From Bacteroidota bacterium (GTDB lineage: Bacteria > Bacteroidota > Bacteroidia > Chitinophagales > Chitinophagaceae): a DNA stretch of 17,681 nucleotides. Made by a program: the position numbers and the translations under genes. The stretch spans positions 1 to 17,681 of the forward strand of contig JAFAFV010000181.1 of NCBI GenBank assembly GCA_023423285.1, read 5' to 3'. This document shows, in pieces, positions 1 to 7,390 of the stretch. The notes beneath the pieces were generated by a model that did no database searches, was not told the DNA's origin, and worked only from the letters and a program-made list of their open reading frames with translations. Within the stretch, counting starts at the first letter, position 1; each line of letters opens with the position of its first letter.

Positions 1-67
1 TATTTTTGCCGTTCCGCAATGTCTCACGGTTTTGTGATCTGAAGGCGGCCTGAAAAATTTATATAAA

Positions 68-1042
68 ATGAGTAAAGGACCCGTTTCACAATTTATACAG
101 CACCATTACCGCCACTTTAATGCCGCAGCTCTTATGGATGCTGCCAAAGGATATGAAACGCATCTCGCCGAAGGCGGAAAAATGATGATCACACTTGCAG
201 GCGCCATGAGCACGGCAGAGCTGGGCATTTCTCTTGCTGAAATGATCAGGCAGGATAAAGTGCAGATTATTAGCTGCACGGGCGCTAACTTAGAAGAAGA
301 TGTGATGAACCTTGTAGCGCACAGCCATTATAAAAGAGTGCCGAACTACCGCGATCTGACGCCCGAGCAGGAGTGGGAACTTTTAGAAAATCATTACAAC
401 CGCGTAACAGATACATGCATACCTGAAGAAGAGGCTTTTCGCAGGTTGCAAAAGCATTTGGAAAAAGCATGGAAAGATGCTGAAGCCAATGGCGAACGTT
501 ACTTTCCGCACGAGTTTTTATACAAGGTAGTGCTAAGCGGCAATTTGAAAGAGCATTACGAAATTGACCCCAAAGACAGTTGGATACTGGCGGCTGCCGA
601 AAAAAACATTCCCATTATTGTGCCGGGCTGGGAAGATAGTACCACGGGCAACATATTTGCCAGCTACTGCATTAAAGGCGAGTTGAAAGCCAGCACCGTA
701 AAAAGCGGTATTGAATACATGATGTTTTTAACGGAATGGTACCGTGCTAACAGCAGCGGCAAGGGGGTAGGTTTCTTTCAGATAGGAGGTGGCATTGCCG
801 GCGATTTTCCCATTTGCGTGGTGCCTATGATGTACCAGGATCTGGAGTGGCACGATGTGCCGTTCTGGAGCTATTTCTGCCAGATCAGCGACAGCACCAC
901 GTCTTACGGCTCATACAGTGGCGCTGTGCCTAATGAAAAAATTACCTGGGGCAAGCTGGACATTAACACACCAAAATTTATTGTGGAAAGTGACGCCACC
1001 ATTGTAGCCCCGCTGATGTTTGCGTGGATATTGGGATGGTAA
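68..1042 (+). CDS. Deoxyhypusine synthase family protein
   Basis: A 324-residue member of the deoxyhypusine synthase (DHS) fold family, NAD-dependent enzymes that transfer the aminobutyl part of spermidine through a Lys imine. Family landmarks are visible: a TGANLEED segment at residues 71-78 (the eukaryotic NAD-site TAGGVEED), a GGG turn at 240-242, and the C-terminal block SGAVPNEKITWGK ending at Lys296, which aligns with the catalytic Lys (human Lys329). Glu290 and Trp294 of the polyamine pocket are kept, but other pocket positions differ (see findings). Bacteria lack eIF5A, the classical substrate, so the acceptor here is unknown; bacterial relatives are discussed as homospermidine-synthase-like polyamine enzymes. 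In Bacteroidota such genes often follow arginine decarboxylase/agmatinase genes; whether that holds here lies outside the window. The ATG at 68 gives a normal N-terminus and no Shine-Dalgarno is seen. Family assignment is secure, reaction is not. Confidence 0.88.
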   Translation: MSKGPVSQFIQHHYRHFNAAALMDAAKGYETHLAEGGKMMITLAGAMSTAELGISLAEMIRQDKVQIISCTGANLEEDVMNLVAHSHYKRVPNYRDLTPEQEWELLENHYNRVTDTCIPEEEAFRRLQKHLEKAWKDAEANGERYFPHEFLYKVVLSGNLKEHYEIDPKDSWILAAAEKNIPIIVPGWEDSTTGNIFASYCIKGELKASTVKSGIEYMMFLTEWYRANSSGKGVGFFQIGGGIAGDFPICVVPMMYQDLEWHDVPFWSYFCQISDSTTSYGSYSGAVPNEKITWGKLDINTPKFIVESDATIVAPLMFAWILGW

Positions 1043-1061
1043 GCTGAACATACTCACACAA

Positions 1062-1090
1062 TAAAAAAAGAGCTCGGTGACAGAGCTCTA
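1062..1090 (-). terminator. Rho-independent terminator of the exported coiled-coil gene
   Basis: The perfect 7-bp stem AGAGCTC (1069-1075) / GAGCTCT (1083-1089) encloses a 7-nt loop. The A-run at 1063-1069 becomes a T-tract on the - strand, directly downstream of the stop of the 1115-1723 gene. On the + strand the downstream side is only T/A-rich (TATTTATAT), so it may also weakly end the DHS-family transcript that arrives from the left. Confidence 0.8.
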
Positions 1091-1114
1091 TTTATATGCT
1101 AATTAATACCACTT

Positions 1115-1723
1115 TTAATTCAGTGTTGATTTAAGATCAGTGAGAATGCTGCGCTGCGATTCAATAACTTTTTCCTGCGCTGCCTGTTTCTTTTCGTTAT
1201 CCTTTATTTTTTTATCAAGGTCTTCATGATCTTTTTTCAATTCACGCAGTAGCTTTTCTTCTTTTACCAGCATGTCTTCCTGCCTTTTTATCTGGGCAAT
1301 GGTATTGCTTTGCTGCACGGCAGGCACCATGTTTTCTAAAAATGATTTAGCATTGCGCGCCATGGTAGCACCATCGCGCGCGGCGCTATTGTCACCTTTC
1401 ATCAGCAGGTAAACTGTGGTACTTTCGTTGCCTCTTTTACCGCTTTCATCAAATTTAAAAGAATAATCCAGCGGAGCCGCGGCAATTTCTGCAAGCTGCG
1501 AGTTGGTATACACAAGAAAGCCTCTGCTCTTATTGCCTTTTAATCGTTTATCAGCCAGTTTTGCCTTAAACGCGTTTTCCACCACATCTGCCGGGTATTT
1601 ATAAACCATTACAATAGCAGGCTCCTCAACCTTTTTTACACTTAAGCTTCCTTCGTAAGCTTGTGCAGAAACAAATCCTGTGACAAACAAAAATAATGCT
1701 GTTGCTAAAAACCATTTTTTCAT
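1115..1723 (-). CDS. Exported coiled-coil protein of unknown function
   Basis: A 202-residue protein not recognised as a named family. Residues 1-20 form a Sec signal peptide: MKKW, then a hydrophobic core ending in FVSA, with likely cleavage near VSA|QA. No lipobox Cys is present, so the product should be periplasmic or otherwise exported as a soluble protein. The middle part (about 24-115) alternates hydrophobic and polar residues and reads like a small mixed alpha/beta domain. From about 141 to the end it is rich in Lys, Glu, Asp and Leu in a heptad-like pattern, which predicts a long coiled coil and hence oligomerisation or contact with another envelope protein. It is transcribed alone, with its own -7 promoter-like box upstream and a strong terminator downstream. 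Start is an ATG followed by a canonical signal peptide. Existence is well supported; function is open. Confidence 0.8.
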   Translation of the reverse strand: MKKWFLATALFLFVTGFVSAQAYEGSLSVKKVEEPAIVMVYKYPADVVENAFKAKLADKRLKGNKSRGFLVYTNSQLAEIAAAPLDYSFKFDESGKRGNESTTVYLLMKGDNSAARDGATMARNAKSFLENMVPAVQQSNTIAQIKRQEDMLVKEEKLLRELKKDHEDLDKKIKDNEKKQAAQEKVIESQRSILTDLKSTLN

Positions 1724-1777
1724 CTTATAAAATTTAAAGTGTGCTGCTAAGCTGAAAGTTTAATCATAGATTTAATA

Positions 1778-1785
1778 CAAAGTTA
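1778..1785 (-). promoter_or_regulatory. Putative -7 promoter box of the exported coiled-coil gene
   Basis: On the - strand this reads TAACTTTG, a full match to the Bacteroidota -7 consensus TAnnTTTG. It lies 54 bases upstream of the ATG at 1723, which would leave a leader of roughly 45-50 nt. No clear -33 TTTG was found at the expected spacing, so the call rests on the -7 box and its position alone. Confidence 0.4.
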
Positions 1786-1843
1786 AATGGTTGTATGCAG
1801 ACCGCTGAAAATAGAGCTGTAAACTTATTTACAGGAAGTAATG

Positions 1844-1851
1844 TAAATTTG
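1844..1851 (+). promoter_or_regulatory. Putative -7 promoter box of the flippase-rnpA-yidD-acpS operon
   Basis: TAAATTTG is a full match to TAnnTTTG and sits 19 bases before the TTG start at 1871, predicting a very short leader of about 13 nt. The region is the divergent gap between the exported coiled-coil gene (-) and the flippase (+), where a promoter is required. The -33 element is poor. Confidence 0.4.
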
Positions 1852-1870
1852 TTGCTTAATACTTATTTGA

Positions 1871-3370
1871 TTGAGCGGCATTAAAAAACTGGCAGGGCAA
1901 ACGGTTTGGTATGGATTGAGTTCTATCGTAGCAAGGTTTATCAATTACCTGCTTACCCCCTATCTTACGCTTAAGCTTACTACTGCCGAATATGGAGAAC
2001 AGGTGCTGGTGTATGCCTTCATCCCTTTTATGAACATTCTATTTACGCATGGAATGGAAACTGCTTTTTTCAGATTCACTCAAAACCATGATAGAAAAGC
2101 CGTTTACAACACCTCCAGTATTTCGCTTATTTTTTCATCGCTTTTCCTTTCATTGCTGCTCATCGTATTTCACATTCCGTTGGCGCAGCTTATCAAGCTT
2201 GAAAACAACCCTGAGTATTTACTGCTGGCTGCTTTAATCATTGGTGTTGATGCGCTGTCAACCATTCCTTTTGCCAAATTAAGGCTTGACGGAAAGCCGC
2301 GAAAATTTGCTTTTATTAAACTAACTGGCATTGTTTTAAACGTATTAAGCATTTATTTCTTTTTAAGCATTTGCCCGTCCATTATTGAAAAAAATCCAAA
2401 AAGCATACTTGCCGGCATTTATAACGAAGAATGGAAAGTAGGTTACATTTTTGTAGCCAACCTAATACAAGCCACGGTGACACTACTATTACTCTCAAAA
2501 GAATTTTTTGGTTTCAGTTTCCGGTTTGATAAAAGCGTTTGGCGGCTAATGATCTTGTATGCACTGCCCATTATGCTGGCTGGTTTTGGCGGTATGATCA
2601 ACGAAACCCTTGATAGGATCATGCTGAGCTGGTGGTCTGCAGCCGGTACCGAAGAAGCTGTAAAAGCAGAGGTGGGAATTTATGGAGCGGTGTATAAGCT
2701 TTCTATTTTGATCACACTGGCCGTGCAGGCTTTTCGCATGGGTGCCGAGCCTTTCTTTTTCAACCAGTCAACTTCTGAAAACGCACCCAGGATCTACGCG
2801 CGCGTGATGAAATTTTTTGTAATTACACTATGTCTGATGTTTTTGTTTGTGATGCTTTACTTAGATGCGTGGAAGCTGTTCATTCAAAACCCCGAAATGT
2901 GGGTTGGGCTAAAAGTGGTACCAATCTTATTAGTAGCCAACATATTTTTGGGCATATATTACAATCTCAGCATCTGGTACAAACTGGGTAATAAAACCAT
3001 AGCCGGAGCCTACATAACCTTAATTGGTGCAGCCGTTACATTAGTTCTCAATTATCTTTTCATTCCTCGTTTTGGTTATGTGGCATGTGCCTGGGCCACC
3101 TTTGCCTGTTATGGTGTAATGATGGTGATCTCGTACGTATGGGGACAAAAAAGCTATCCCGTGCCTTATGCATGGAAGAAGTTGCTGGCCTACATTCTTA
3201 TTGCAGTGCTGGTTTATTTTGCTCATCATTTTATAACGCAATATTTCCCCAACATTTGGGTATATTACAGTGTGGCCACCGTATTACTTATAATATACGC
3301 TTTGTTTATTATTAATATTGAAAAGAAAGAATTTAAAAGATTTCCGGTTATTGGCAAATTCATTCGCTAA
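1871..3370 (+). CDS. Wzx/MATE-like oligosaccharide flippase family protein
   Basis: A 499-residue polytopic inner-membrane protein of the polysaccharide transporter / MATE-like fold (MOP superfamily), which flips lipid-linked oligosaccharides or related lipids across the inner membrane. The sequence is a series of hydrophobic helices, about 12-14, separated by short basic or polar loops. The N-terminus, SGIKKLAGQTVWYGLSSIVAR, is the amphipathic start seen in many Bacteroidota flippases of this group. An in-frame TGA sits immediately upstream (1868-1870) and the next in-frame Met lies about 55 residues in, past the first helices, so a TTG start at 1871 is the best choice. No glycosyltransferases surround it, so its substrate is unknown. 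Its stop is only 6 nt before rnpA, so it likely heads the operon. Confidence 0.85.
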   Translation: MSGIKKLAGQTVWYGLSSIVARFINYLLTPYLTLKLTTAEYGEQVLVYAFIPFMNILFTHGMETAFFRFTQNHDRKAVYNTSSISLIFSSLFLSLLLIVFHIPLAQLIKLENNPEYLLLAALIIGVDALSTIPFAKLRLDGKPRKFAFIKLTGIVLNVLSIYFFLSICPSIIEKNPKSILAGIYNEEWKVGYIFVANLIQATVTLLLLSKEFFGFSFRFDKSVWRLMILYALPIMLAGFGGMINETLDRIMLSWWSAAGTEEAVKAEVGIYGAVYKLSILITLAVQAFRMGAEPFFFNQSTSENAPRIYARVMKFFVITLCLMFLFVMLYLDAWKLFIQNPEMWVGLKVVPILLVANIFLGIYYNLSIWYKLGNKTIAGAYITLIGAAVTLVLNYLFIPRFGYVACAWATFACYGVMMVISYVWGQKSYPVPYAWKKLLAYILIAVLVYFAHHFITQYFPNIWVYYSVATVLLIIYALFIINIEKKEFKRFPVIGKFIR

Positions 3371-3376
3371 AACATC

Positions 3377-3760
3377 ATGCCCCGCAACACGTTTTCAAAA
3401 CAACAGCGTCTGAAAAGCCGTAAAAAACTGCAACAGATTTTTACAGGCAGAAAAGCCGTGTTTGCAGAAAACATTAAACTGTTGTACCTGGCAGAAGAAG
3501 CTGATAAAGGTTTTGTACAATGCGGTGTGGGCCTAAGCGGGCGTTATTTTAAAAAAGCTGTTGACCGTAACCGTGTGAAACGATTACTGCGAGAGGCTTA
3601 CCGCTTACAGCAACACCCGCTTGTGGAGGCGGCTGAAAAGAACAGCAAACAAATCTCAGTGTTTATATTATACACCGGCAAACAATTGCCGCAGTATAAC
3701 GAGTTATACGAAAGCGTTTGCGTAGCTTTACAAAAATTGATACAATCTAAATTAGTTTAA
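3377..3760 (+). CDS. rnpA: Ribonuclease P protein component
   Basis: A 127-residue basic protein, the protein subunit of RNase P, which helps the catalytic RNA recognise and cleave 5' leaders of tRNA precursors. The diagnostic RNR segment is clear: FKKAVDRNRVKRLLREAY near residues 54-71, matching the family (A/V)xxRNxxKRxxRE signature. Length and the lysine/arginine-rich N-terminus (KQQRLKSRKKLQQIF) are typical. It lies 6 nt after the flippase and 18 nt before yidD. rnpA-yidD is a common bacterial pair, usually following rpmH; rpmH is absent here and a flippase takes its place. The RNase P RNA gene is not in the window. Confidence 0.95.
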   Translation: MPRNTFSKQQRLKSRKKLQQIFTGRKAVFAENIKLLYLAEEADKGFVQCGVGLSGRYFKKAVDRNRVKRLLREAYRLQQHPLVEAAEKNSKQISVFILYTGKQLPQYNELYESVCVALQKLIQSKLV

Positions 3761-3778
3761 TCCCACGCCCTTTTTTTA

Positions 3779-4009
3779 ATGAGATCCATAGCTAAAATAT
3801 TAAGCTGGCCATTTATCATACTCATCAGGTTTTACCAGTATGTAGTGTCTCCCTGGCTAGGGCCAAAATGCAGGTTCACGCCTTCCTGCTCACAATACGG
3901 GCTGGAAGCTTTTAAAAAATACGGCGCATTTAAAGGGTTTTGGCTTACAATAAAAAGAATTGCCCGCTGCCACCCCTGGGGCGGACATGGCTTTGACCCT
4001 GTACCTTAG
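3779..4009 (+). CDS. yidD: Membrane protein insertion efficiency factor YidD
   Basis: A 76-residue YidD protein, a small membrane-associated factor that assists the YidC/Sec insertion route for inner-membrane proteins. The family signature is nearly complete: RFYQYVVSPWLGPKCRFTPSCSQYGLEAFKKYG (about 17-49), then the CHPWGGHGFDPVP end, including the conserved Cys residues. It has an N-terminal amphipathic or weakly hydrophobic helix. It lies between rnpA and acpS in a tight + strand run. No yidC or rpmH is adjacent in this window. Confidence 0.95.
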   Translation: MRSIAKILSWPFIILIRFYQYVVSPWLGPKCRFTPSCSQYGLEAFKKYGAFKGFWLTIKRIARCHPWGGHGFDPVP

Positions 4010-4033
4010 CGTGTACATTACAATTAATTGCTT

Positions 4034-4408
4034 ATGATCATTGGTATTGGCCTCGATATTATAGAAGTGGAACGCGTGGCTGAAAAAATTGAAAAGCAGC
4101 AGGGCTTTCGCGAATTGGTTTTTGCTGAAGCTGAGATTGAATACTGCGAGCCAAAAGCACACAAATACCAACATTATGCTGCGCGCTTTGCAGCAAAAGA
4201 AGCTTTTTTTAAAGCGCTGGGAACAGGCTGGGCCAGCGGTACATCTTTTAATGAAATTGTTATTTCGGGTAATGATACCGGGAAACCGCACATCAGTTTT
4301 ACAGGGCGAACCGCTGTAACGCTTCAGCATTTAAACCCTGGAAGAATAAACGTATCCCTCAGTCATTTAAAAAATATTGCCGCCGCAGTGGTGGTGATTG
4401 AAAATTAA
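4034..4408 (+). CDS. acpS: Holo-[acyl-carrier-protein] synthase
   Basis: A 124-residue AcpS-type phosphopantetheinyl transferase, which moves 4'-phosphopantetheine from CoA to the conserved Ser of acyl carrier proteins. Mg-binding and catalytic landmarks are visible: GIGLDIIEVERV at the N-terminus with Asp8, RFAAKEAFFKALGTG with Glu56, and the C-terminal strand INVSLSHLKNIAAAVVV. The ATG at 4034 was preferred over a TTG six bases upstream because MIIGIGLDI matches the family start. The gap to yidD is 24 nt and to the next ligase gene 14 nt. Its natural targets would include the AcpP encoded at 12500-12736 and any carrier protein of an aryl-polyene or flexirubin pathway. No second phosphopantetheinyl transferase is visible here. 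Confidence 0.95.
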   Translation: MIIGIGLDIIEVERVAEKIEKQQGFRELVFAEAEIEYCEPKAHKYQHYAARFAAKEAFFKALGTGWASGTSFNEIVISGNDTGKPHISFTGRTAVTLQHLNPGRINVSLSHLKNIAAAVVVIEN

Positions 4409-4422
4409 TTTTTCTTTGAAGT

Positions 4423-5730
4423 ATGAACGAACTACCATCCATAGCCTTTCAATCTGCAGCGCATATAAAGGCTTATCAGGAAATTAGGCTAACTGACCTG
4501 CTGCAATACGTGAGTATTAATTCTCCTTTTTATAAAGCACTGTTTAAAACGCACCTTATTGATATCAAAGGTATCAAAAGCATTGAAGACCTAGTAAAAA
4601 TTCCAACTACAGATAAGGAACACCTGCAGTCGCAAAACGAAAATTTTTTGTGCGTGCCAAAAAACAGGATTATTGAATACATGGCAACCTCCGGTACCAT
4701 TGGCAGCCCGGTTACCATTGCCTTAACTGAAAACGACCTGCAGCGCCTGGCTTATAACGAGTACAGTTCTTTTGTTTGTGCTGACGGCACGCCCAACGAT
4801 GTGTACCAGCTGATGCTCACGCTTGACAGGCAGTTTATGGCAGGTATGGCGTATTACATGGGCATTCGTAAACTGGGTGCTGGCATGGTAAGAGTTGGCC
4901 CAGGCGTTCCTTCGTTGCAATGGGAGGTGATTGAAAGGCTTAAACCCACATCCATTGTAGCCGTTCCATCATTCATTGTAAAGCTATTGCAATATGCTAA
5001 CGATCATGGAATAGATTACAACGCCTCATCAGTAAAAAAAGCGGTTTGCATTGGTGAAAATTTGCGTACTGAAAATCTTGAGCTAAATGTGCTGGGGCAA
5101 AAGATCACCAAAGACTGGAACATTCGCCTGTATTCAACCTATGCCTCTACTGAAATGCAAACTGCATTTACCGAATGCAGCGAAGGCAAGGGAGGCCATA
5201 TGAACCCGGAGCTTGCTATTGTAGAAATTTTGGATGAAGAAGGTATGCCTGTAGCCAACGGAGGAGTGGGTGAAGTAACGGTAACTACACTTGGCGTGGA
5301 AGGAATGCCCCTGCTGCGCTACAAAACCGGCGACCTTTGCCGTGCCTATACCGAGCCTTGCGCCTGCGGCAGACATACATTAAGACTATCGCCGGTGATA
5401 GGACGTAAAAAACAAATGATCAAGTTTAAAGGCACCACCCTTTTTGCGCCGGCTTTATTTGAGATCATTCATAAAATAGATGCCATAAAAGAATACGTAG
5501 CCGAAGTATTCAGCAACGAAATAGGTACTGATGAAGTGCTTTTATATTTAGTACCCACAGAAACAGGCGAAGAAGCTGAAAACCGTATTGCTTCTTACCT
5601 GCAGGCACGCCTGCGCGTAATGCCACACATCAAATATATTACGCCAGAAGAAATGCAGAAAATGCAATATCCCGAAGGCGTAAGAAAACCTGTTAAATTC
5701 ATAGATAAAAGAAAACACGGCTGCGCATAA
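4423..5730 (+). CDS. PaaK-like adenylate-forming ligase (probable aryl acid-CoA/ACP ligase)
   Basis: A 435-residue member of the phenylacetate-CoA ligase (PaaK) branch of ANL adenylate-forming enzymes, which activate a carboxylate with ATP and pass it to CoA or a carrier-protein thiol. Motifs in order: the phosphate-binding loop MATSGTIGSP (87-96), YSTYASTEMQ (237-246), YKTGDL (300-305), the CACGRH metal-site-like turn (313-318), and the hinge/C-terminal GRKKQMIKFKG (327-337). The 14-nt gap from acpS suggests co-transcription, and it is followed by an aromatic ammonia-lyase whose product would be a hydroxycinnamate. I infer that it activates 4-coumarate as a starter for a flexirubin/aryl-polyene type product. 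The substrate cannot be read from the sequence; phenylacetate or another aryl acid remains possible, though no phenylacetate-degradation genes are present. Confidence 0.85.
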   Translation: MNELPSIAFQSAAHIKAYQEIRLTDLLQYVSINSPFYKALFKTHLIDIKGIKSIEDLVKIPTTDKEHLQSQNENFLCVPKNRIIEYMATSGTIGSPVTIALTENDLQRLAYNEYSSFVCADGTPNDVYQLMLTLDRQFMAGMAYYMGIRKLGAGMVRVGPGVPSLQWEVIERLKPTSIVAVPSFIVKLLQYANDHGIDYNASSVKKAVCIGENLRTENLELNVLGQKITKDWNIRLYSTYASTEMQTAFTECSEGKGGHMNPELAIVEILDEEGMPVANGGVGEVTVTTLGVEGMPLLRYKTGDLCRAYTEPCACGRHTLRLSPVIGRKKQMIKFKGTTLFAPALFEIIHKIDAIKEYVAEVFSNEIGTDEVLLYLVPTETGEEAENRIASYLQARLRVMPHIKYITPEEMQKMQYPEGVRKPVKFIDKRKHGCA

Positions 5731-5757
5731 TAATTTACATTCCAGCCATTTTAAAAC

Positions 5758-5792
5758 TTTTTTTGCTCCCAAATAATTATTTTGTTCTTTTG
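5758..5792 (+). promoter_or_regulatory. Possible promoter of the ammonia-lyase/FabG pair
   Basis: A T-run ending in TTTG (to 5765) lies 19 bases before TTCTTTTG (5785-5792). This resembles the Bacteroidota -33 TTTG / -7 TAnnTTTG arrangement at normal spacing, with one -7 mismatch (T for A at position 2). The 88-nt gap is the largest within the + strand run 1871-8119, so a separate promoter for the lyase is plausible. Evidence is weak in such an AT-rich stretch. Confidence 0.3.
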
Positions 5793-5818
5793 CAGATTGA
5801 CTTAATCAATACATATAA

Positions 5819-7354
5819 ATGGTACAGGTAGGTGGTAACCGATTGACTTTAGACGATTTTAAAGCAATCTTGTTAGAAGGAAAAACCGTAACGCTCGATC
5901 CAAAAACACTCGAAAACGTACAGTCGGGGTTTGAGTTTTTACAGAAATTTAGTGATCATAAACTAATTTATGGTATTAATACCGGCTTCGGGCCAATGGC
6001 TCAATACAAGATTAGCAACGAAAATATTCTTCAGCTGCAATACAATTTAATTCGCAGCCACAGCAGTGGAGGTGGCCAGGTTTTATCTCCACTTTTGGGA
6101 AAAGCCGTTATGATATGCCGGCTTAACAACCTGATGCAGGGTTATTCCGGCGTGCATACCGATATTGTGGAACTACTTGCAGCGATGATCAATAAAAATC
6201 TGATCCCCACTATTTTTGAGCACGGCGGTGTGGGCGCCAGCGGCGATTTGGTACAACTGGCGCATCTGGCACTTGGCCTTATTGGCGAAGGTGAGGTGTG
6301 GTATGAAGATAAGATGATGCCTGCGGCAGAAGGCTTTCAAAAAGCAGGACTCACACCCTTAAAAGTTCGAATCCGCGAAGGGCTGGCCGTGCTGAATGGC
6401 ACCTCTGCCATGACAGGAGTGGGACTGCTGAACCTTATCCATGCAAAAAATCTTTTAAACTGGGCGATCACACTTTCTGCCATTACTAACGAAATAATGG
6501 AGGTATATGACGACCATTTTTCTCACGAACTGAATATTGTAAAACACCACAAAGGCCAAAACCAGGTAGCCTCAGTTTTTAGAGATACATTAAAAGGCAG
6601 TACCATGATTCGCAGCAGATCTGAGCATTTATACAACCCTAAAAATATTCAGCACGATGTGTTTGAAGACAAAGTGCAGGAGTATTATTCGTTACGCTGC
6701 GTTACGCAGGTGCTTGGCCCCGTGTTTGATACCTTGGCCCACGCTGAAGAAACCGTTGTGAATGAATTTAACTCTGTAAATGATAATCCTGTAGTTGATG
6801 TTGCCAACCAGAATATTTTTCATGGCGGTAATTTTCATGGCGATTATGTAAGTTTTGAAATGGATAAAATAAAGATTGCCATTACAAAGCTTACCATGCT
6901 TAGCGAAAGGCAGCTAAACTATCTGCTCAACAGCAAGCTGAATCAAAAATTTCCGCCGTTTGTAAACCTGGGTGTGCTGGGTCTCAACTTCGGTATGCAG
7001 GGCATACAGTTTACAGCTACTTCTACCACTGCTGAAAACCAGACGCTGTCTTTTCCTATGTATGTGCACAGCATTTCTAACAACAACGATAATCAGGACA
7101 TTGTGAGCATGGGTTACAACAGCGCGCGTATTGCTAAGATGGTAATTGAAAACGCGTATGAGGTATTAGCCATTCAGGCTATGACCCTTTTGCAGGGAAT
7201 TGACTTTTTAGAATGTCAAGATAAAATGGCATCCAAAACAAAAACTGTTTATGATACTTTGCGGCAAATATTCCCGAAATTTGTAGAGGATGCGCCTCTT
7301 TACAAATCGCTGGCAACCGTGAGGGATTATTTAAAGAGCAATAAGCCTTACTGA
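5819..7354 (+). CDS. Tyrosine (aromatic amino acid) ammonia-lyase, flexirubin type
   Basis: A 511-residue MIO-dependent aromatic amino acid lyase (HAL/PAL/TAL family), which eliminates ammonia from an aromatic amino acid to give a trans-aryl acrylate. The Ala140-Ser141-Gly142 triad in GGVGASGDLVQL cyclises into the MIO cofactor, and the catalytic Tyr51 lies in YGINTGFGPMAQY. LIRSHSSG (77-84) covers the substrate-selectivity positions, with Ser80-His81. FNSVNDNPVVD, FHGGNFHGDY and the late SNNNDNQDIVSMG block are family-typical. From memory the sequence is far closer along its length to the Flavobacterium johnsoniae tyrosine ammonia-lyase than to histidine-degrading HutH, and no hut genes flank it. 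I therefore call tyrosine to 4-coumarate. Downstream FabG is 36 nt away. A Ser-His pair also occurs in true HALs, so substrate needs an assay. Confidence 0.82.
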   Translation: MVQVGGNRLTLDDFKAILLEGKTVTLDPKTLENVQSGFEFLQKFSDHKLIYGINTGFGPMAQYKISNENILQLQYNLIRSHSSGGGQVLSPLLGKAVMICRLNNLMQGYSGVHTDIVELLAAMINKNLIPTIFEHGGVGASGDLVQLAHLALGLIGEGEVWYEDKMMPAAEGFQKAGLTPLKVRIREGLAVLNGTSAMTGVGLLNLIHAKNLLNWAITLSAITNEIMEVYDDHFSHELNIVKHHKGQNQVASVFRDTLKGSTMIRSRSEHLYNPKNIQHDVFEDKVQEYYSLRCVTQVLGPVFDTLAHAEETVVNEFNSVNDNPVVDVANQNIFHGGNFHGDYVSFEMDKIKIAITKLTMLSERQLNYLLNSKLNQKFPPFVNLGVLGLNFGMQGIQFTATSTTAENQTLSFPMYVHSISNNNDNQDIVSMGYNSARIAKMVIENAYEVLAIQAMTLLQGIDFLECQDKMASKTKTVYDTLRQIFPKFVEDAPLYKSLATVRDYLKSNKPY

Positions 7355-7390
7355 TCATCTCTACTTTTTAACATTCAAAGCATCAATTAC

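Noticed and set aside
1..67. Possible 3' end of an upstream gene (three short open frames ending at 37, 42 and 53)
   Set aside because: None of the three short tails resembles a known C-terminus such as agmatinase, and the piece is too short to choose a frame.
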